From: Flavobacterium sp. UBA807
GTDB lineage: Bacteria; Bacteroidota; Bacteroidia; Flavobacteriales; Flavobacteriaceae
Length of the DNA: 7,101 bases
Assembly (NCBI GenBank): GCA_002296885.1
Contig: DBIH01000247.1
Coordinates: 1 to 7,101 of the forward strand
Reading direction: 5' to 3'
A program made the position numbers and the translations under genes. The notes under the pieces are model-generated. The model was not told where the DNA came from. It worked only from the letters and a program-made list of their open reading frames with translations, and did no database searches. This document shows positions 6,294-7,101 of the stretch, piece by piece. Numbering within the stretch: position 1 is the stretch's first letter; every line of letters starts with the position of its first letter.

Positions 6294-6317
6294 AACCGCT
6301 TATTCAACTAAGCGGTT
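6294..6317. terminator. Bidirectional intrinsic terminator between convergent genes
   Basis: AACCGCTTA (6294-6302) and TAAGCGGTT (6309-6317) form a perfect 9-bp stem with a 6-nt loop. It lies 3 nt after the dehydrogenase stop and 16 nt after the msrBA stop. Read on the minus strand, the hairpin is followed by an uninterrupted T-run and a T-rich tail, so it is a strong terminator for msrBA. Read on the plus strand only a few scattered T residues follow (CTTCGG), so termination of the dehydrogenase transcript may be leakier. Confidence 0.85.
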
Positions 6318-6332
6318 CTTCGGAATCAATAA

Positions 6333-7101
6333 TCAGTTCTTTTTCAATCGGTCTTTAAATACTTTTTCAAATTTTTCCAGTTTCGGCTGGATTACCATTT
6401 GACAATAAGGCTGCTCTTTATTATTTTCATAATAGTTCTGATGGTAATCCTTGGTTTTATAAAAAACTTTGAAAGGCTCTAAGGTTGTTACAATTTTGCT
6501 GTCATAAACTTTATTATTGTTTAGATCGGCAATGATGCTTTCGGCAGCTTTCTTCTGCTCTTCATTTTTATAAAAAATAACCGAACGGTATTGCGTTCCC
6601 ACATCAGCACCCTGACGGTTAAGGGTTGTTGGATCATGAACGGTAAAAAACACTTTAAGGATTTCATCCAGATTGGTTTTGGTTTTGTCGTAGGTGATTT
6701 CAACTACTTCTGCAGCACCGGTTGTTCCAGTACAAACCTGTTCATAACTCGGATTGGCAACTGTTCCGCCGGAGAAGCCTGAAACCACTTTTTCGACACC
6801 TTCCAGTTTTTCATAAATCGCTTCTACACACCAGTAACATCCACCGCCAAGTACAATGGTGTCCAAATTTCCTTTAGTATCATTTGTTGTTTTAATTTCG
6901 GTTCCATCGGGTACAAAATCTAAAGAGATTGCATTCATGCAGTAACGTTTCCCGGTTGGCGCCGGTCCATCATCGAATAAGTGTCCCAAATGGCTGCCAC
7001 ATCTTCCGCAAAGTGCTTCTGTTCGCTGCATTCCAAATGAATTATCGGGTTTAAAAACAACACTGTTCTTGTTTTCCTGTTCAAAGAAACTTGGCCAGCC
7101 A
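6333..7101 (-). CDS. msrBA: Bifunctional methionine sulfoxide reductase MsrB-MsrA (5' end beyond the window)
   Basis: Reduces both methionine-R-sulfoxide (MsrB part) and methionine-S-sulfoxide (MsrA part) in oxidised proteins. The frame is open to the right edge, giving 255 codons here. The internal Met at 7031 is not the start, because the sequence before it encodes the MsrB motif GWPSFFE (7100-7080). Counting from that first Gly, the MsrB part has the second zinc-binding pair CGRC (31-34), the segment LGHLFDDGP and the catalytic Cys54 in RYCMNA. After a linker of about 25 residues, MsrA begins with GGGCYWCVEA, its catalytic Cys at 88 and a further Cys at 91. It continues with HDPTTLNRQG and GTQYRS, and ends with a likely resolving Cys in QPYCQ (233). 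The first zinc pair, N-terminus and any signal peptide lie outside. Methionine sulfoxide repair here rests on one polypeptide with B before A, unlike the A-B order of Neisseria PilB. Confidence 0.95.
   Translation of the reverse strand, partial: GWPSFFEQENKNSVVFKPDNSFGMQRTEALCGRCGSHLGHLFDDGPAPTGKRYCMNAISLDFVPDGTEIKTTNDTKGNLDTIVLGGGCYWCVEAIYEKLEGVEKVVSGFSGGTVANPSYEQVCTGTTGAAEVVEITYDKTKTNLDEILKVFFTVHDPTTLNRQGADVGTQYRSVIFYKNEEQKKAAESIIADLNNNKVYDSKIVTTLEPFKVFYKTKDYHQNYYENNKEQPYCQMVIQPKLEKFEKVFKDRLKKN

Noticed and set aside
6333..7031. A complete 232-residue MsrA-like gene starting at ATG 7031
   Set aside because: The frame continues upstream to the edge and encodes MsrB motif GWPSFFE, so the Met is internal and the gene is partial.
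1..7101. A mobile element, defence system, CRISPR array or RNA gene
   Set aside because: No transposase, integrase, repeat-spacer pattern, tRNA cloverleaf or rRNA sequence is visible; recQ is a housekeeping type and has no defence partners beside it.

Overview
The window looks like chromosome from a member of the Bacteroidota, most likely a flavobacterium. The grounds are AT-rich DNA, weak or absent Shine-Dalgarno sites, several close matches to the Bacteroidota -7 promoter element TAnnTTTG, and protein types typical of that group (a RecQ without zinc cysteines, a long-loop TatC, an MsrB-MsrA fusion). All genes are chromosomal housekeeping genes or conserved genes. I see no insertion sequence, phage gene, integrase, CRISPR array, toxin-antitoxin pair or RNA gene.

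Layout. On the minus strand, 1984 down to 1 is a compact operon: a KdsD-type arabinose-5-phosphate isomerase, tatC, and the 5' part of an AhpD/carboxymuconolactone decarboxylase-like gene that leaves at the left edge. Neighbours overlap by 1 nt (TAATG) and 8 nt (ATGGCTGA), so translation is probably coupled. Divergent from it, across an 85-bp gap with two abutting head-to-head -7-like elements, is recQ (2070-4265, plus). A 77-codon gene of unknown function (4310-4543, minus) converges on recQ, with a 14-bp-stem hairpin between them. The 188-bp gap 4544-4731 carries short repeats and a striking palindrome. It precedes an FAD-dependent dehydrogenase of the COG2509 type (4732-6291, plus). That gene converges on a bifunctional methionine sulfoxide reductase MsrB-MsrA (6333 to beyond 7101, minus), and a perfect 9-bp hairpin terminator separates the two.

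How the genes relate. The left operon mixes envelope functions (Kdo precursor supply, export of folded proteins) with a CxxC redox protein. RecQ serves DNA repair. MsrBA repairs oxidised methionine. The FAD enzyme and the 77-aa protein have no known substrate or role. There is no evidence that these transcription units form one system, and I found no convincing previously undescribed system. The points most worth checking are the promoter-like palindromes at 2031-2046 and 4674-4720, the natural loss of the RecQ zinc site, and the 77-aa histidine-bearing protein.
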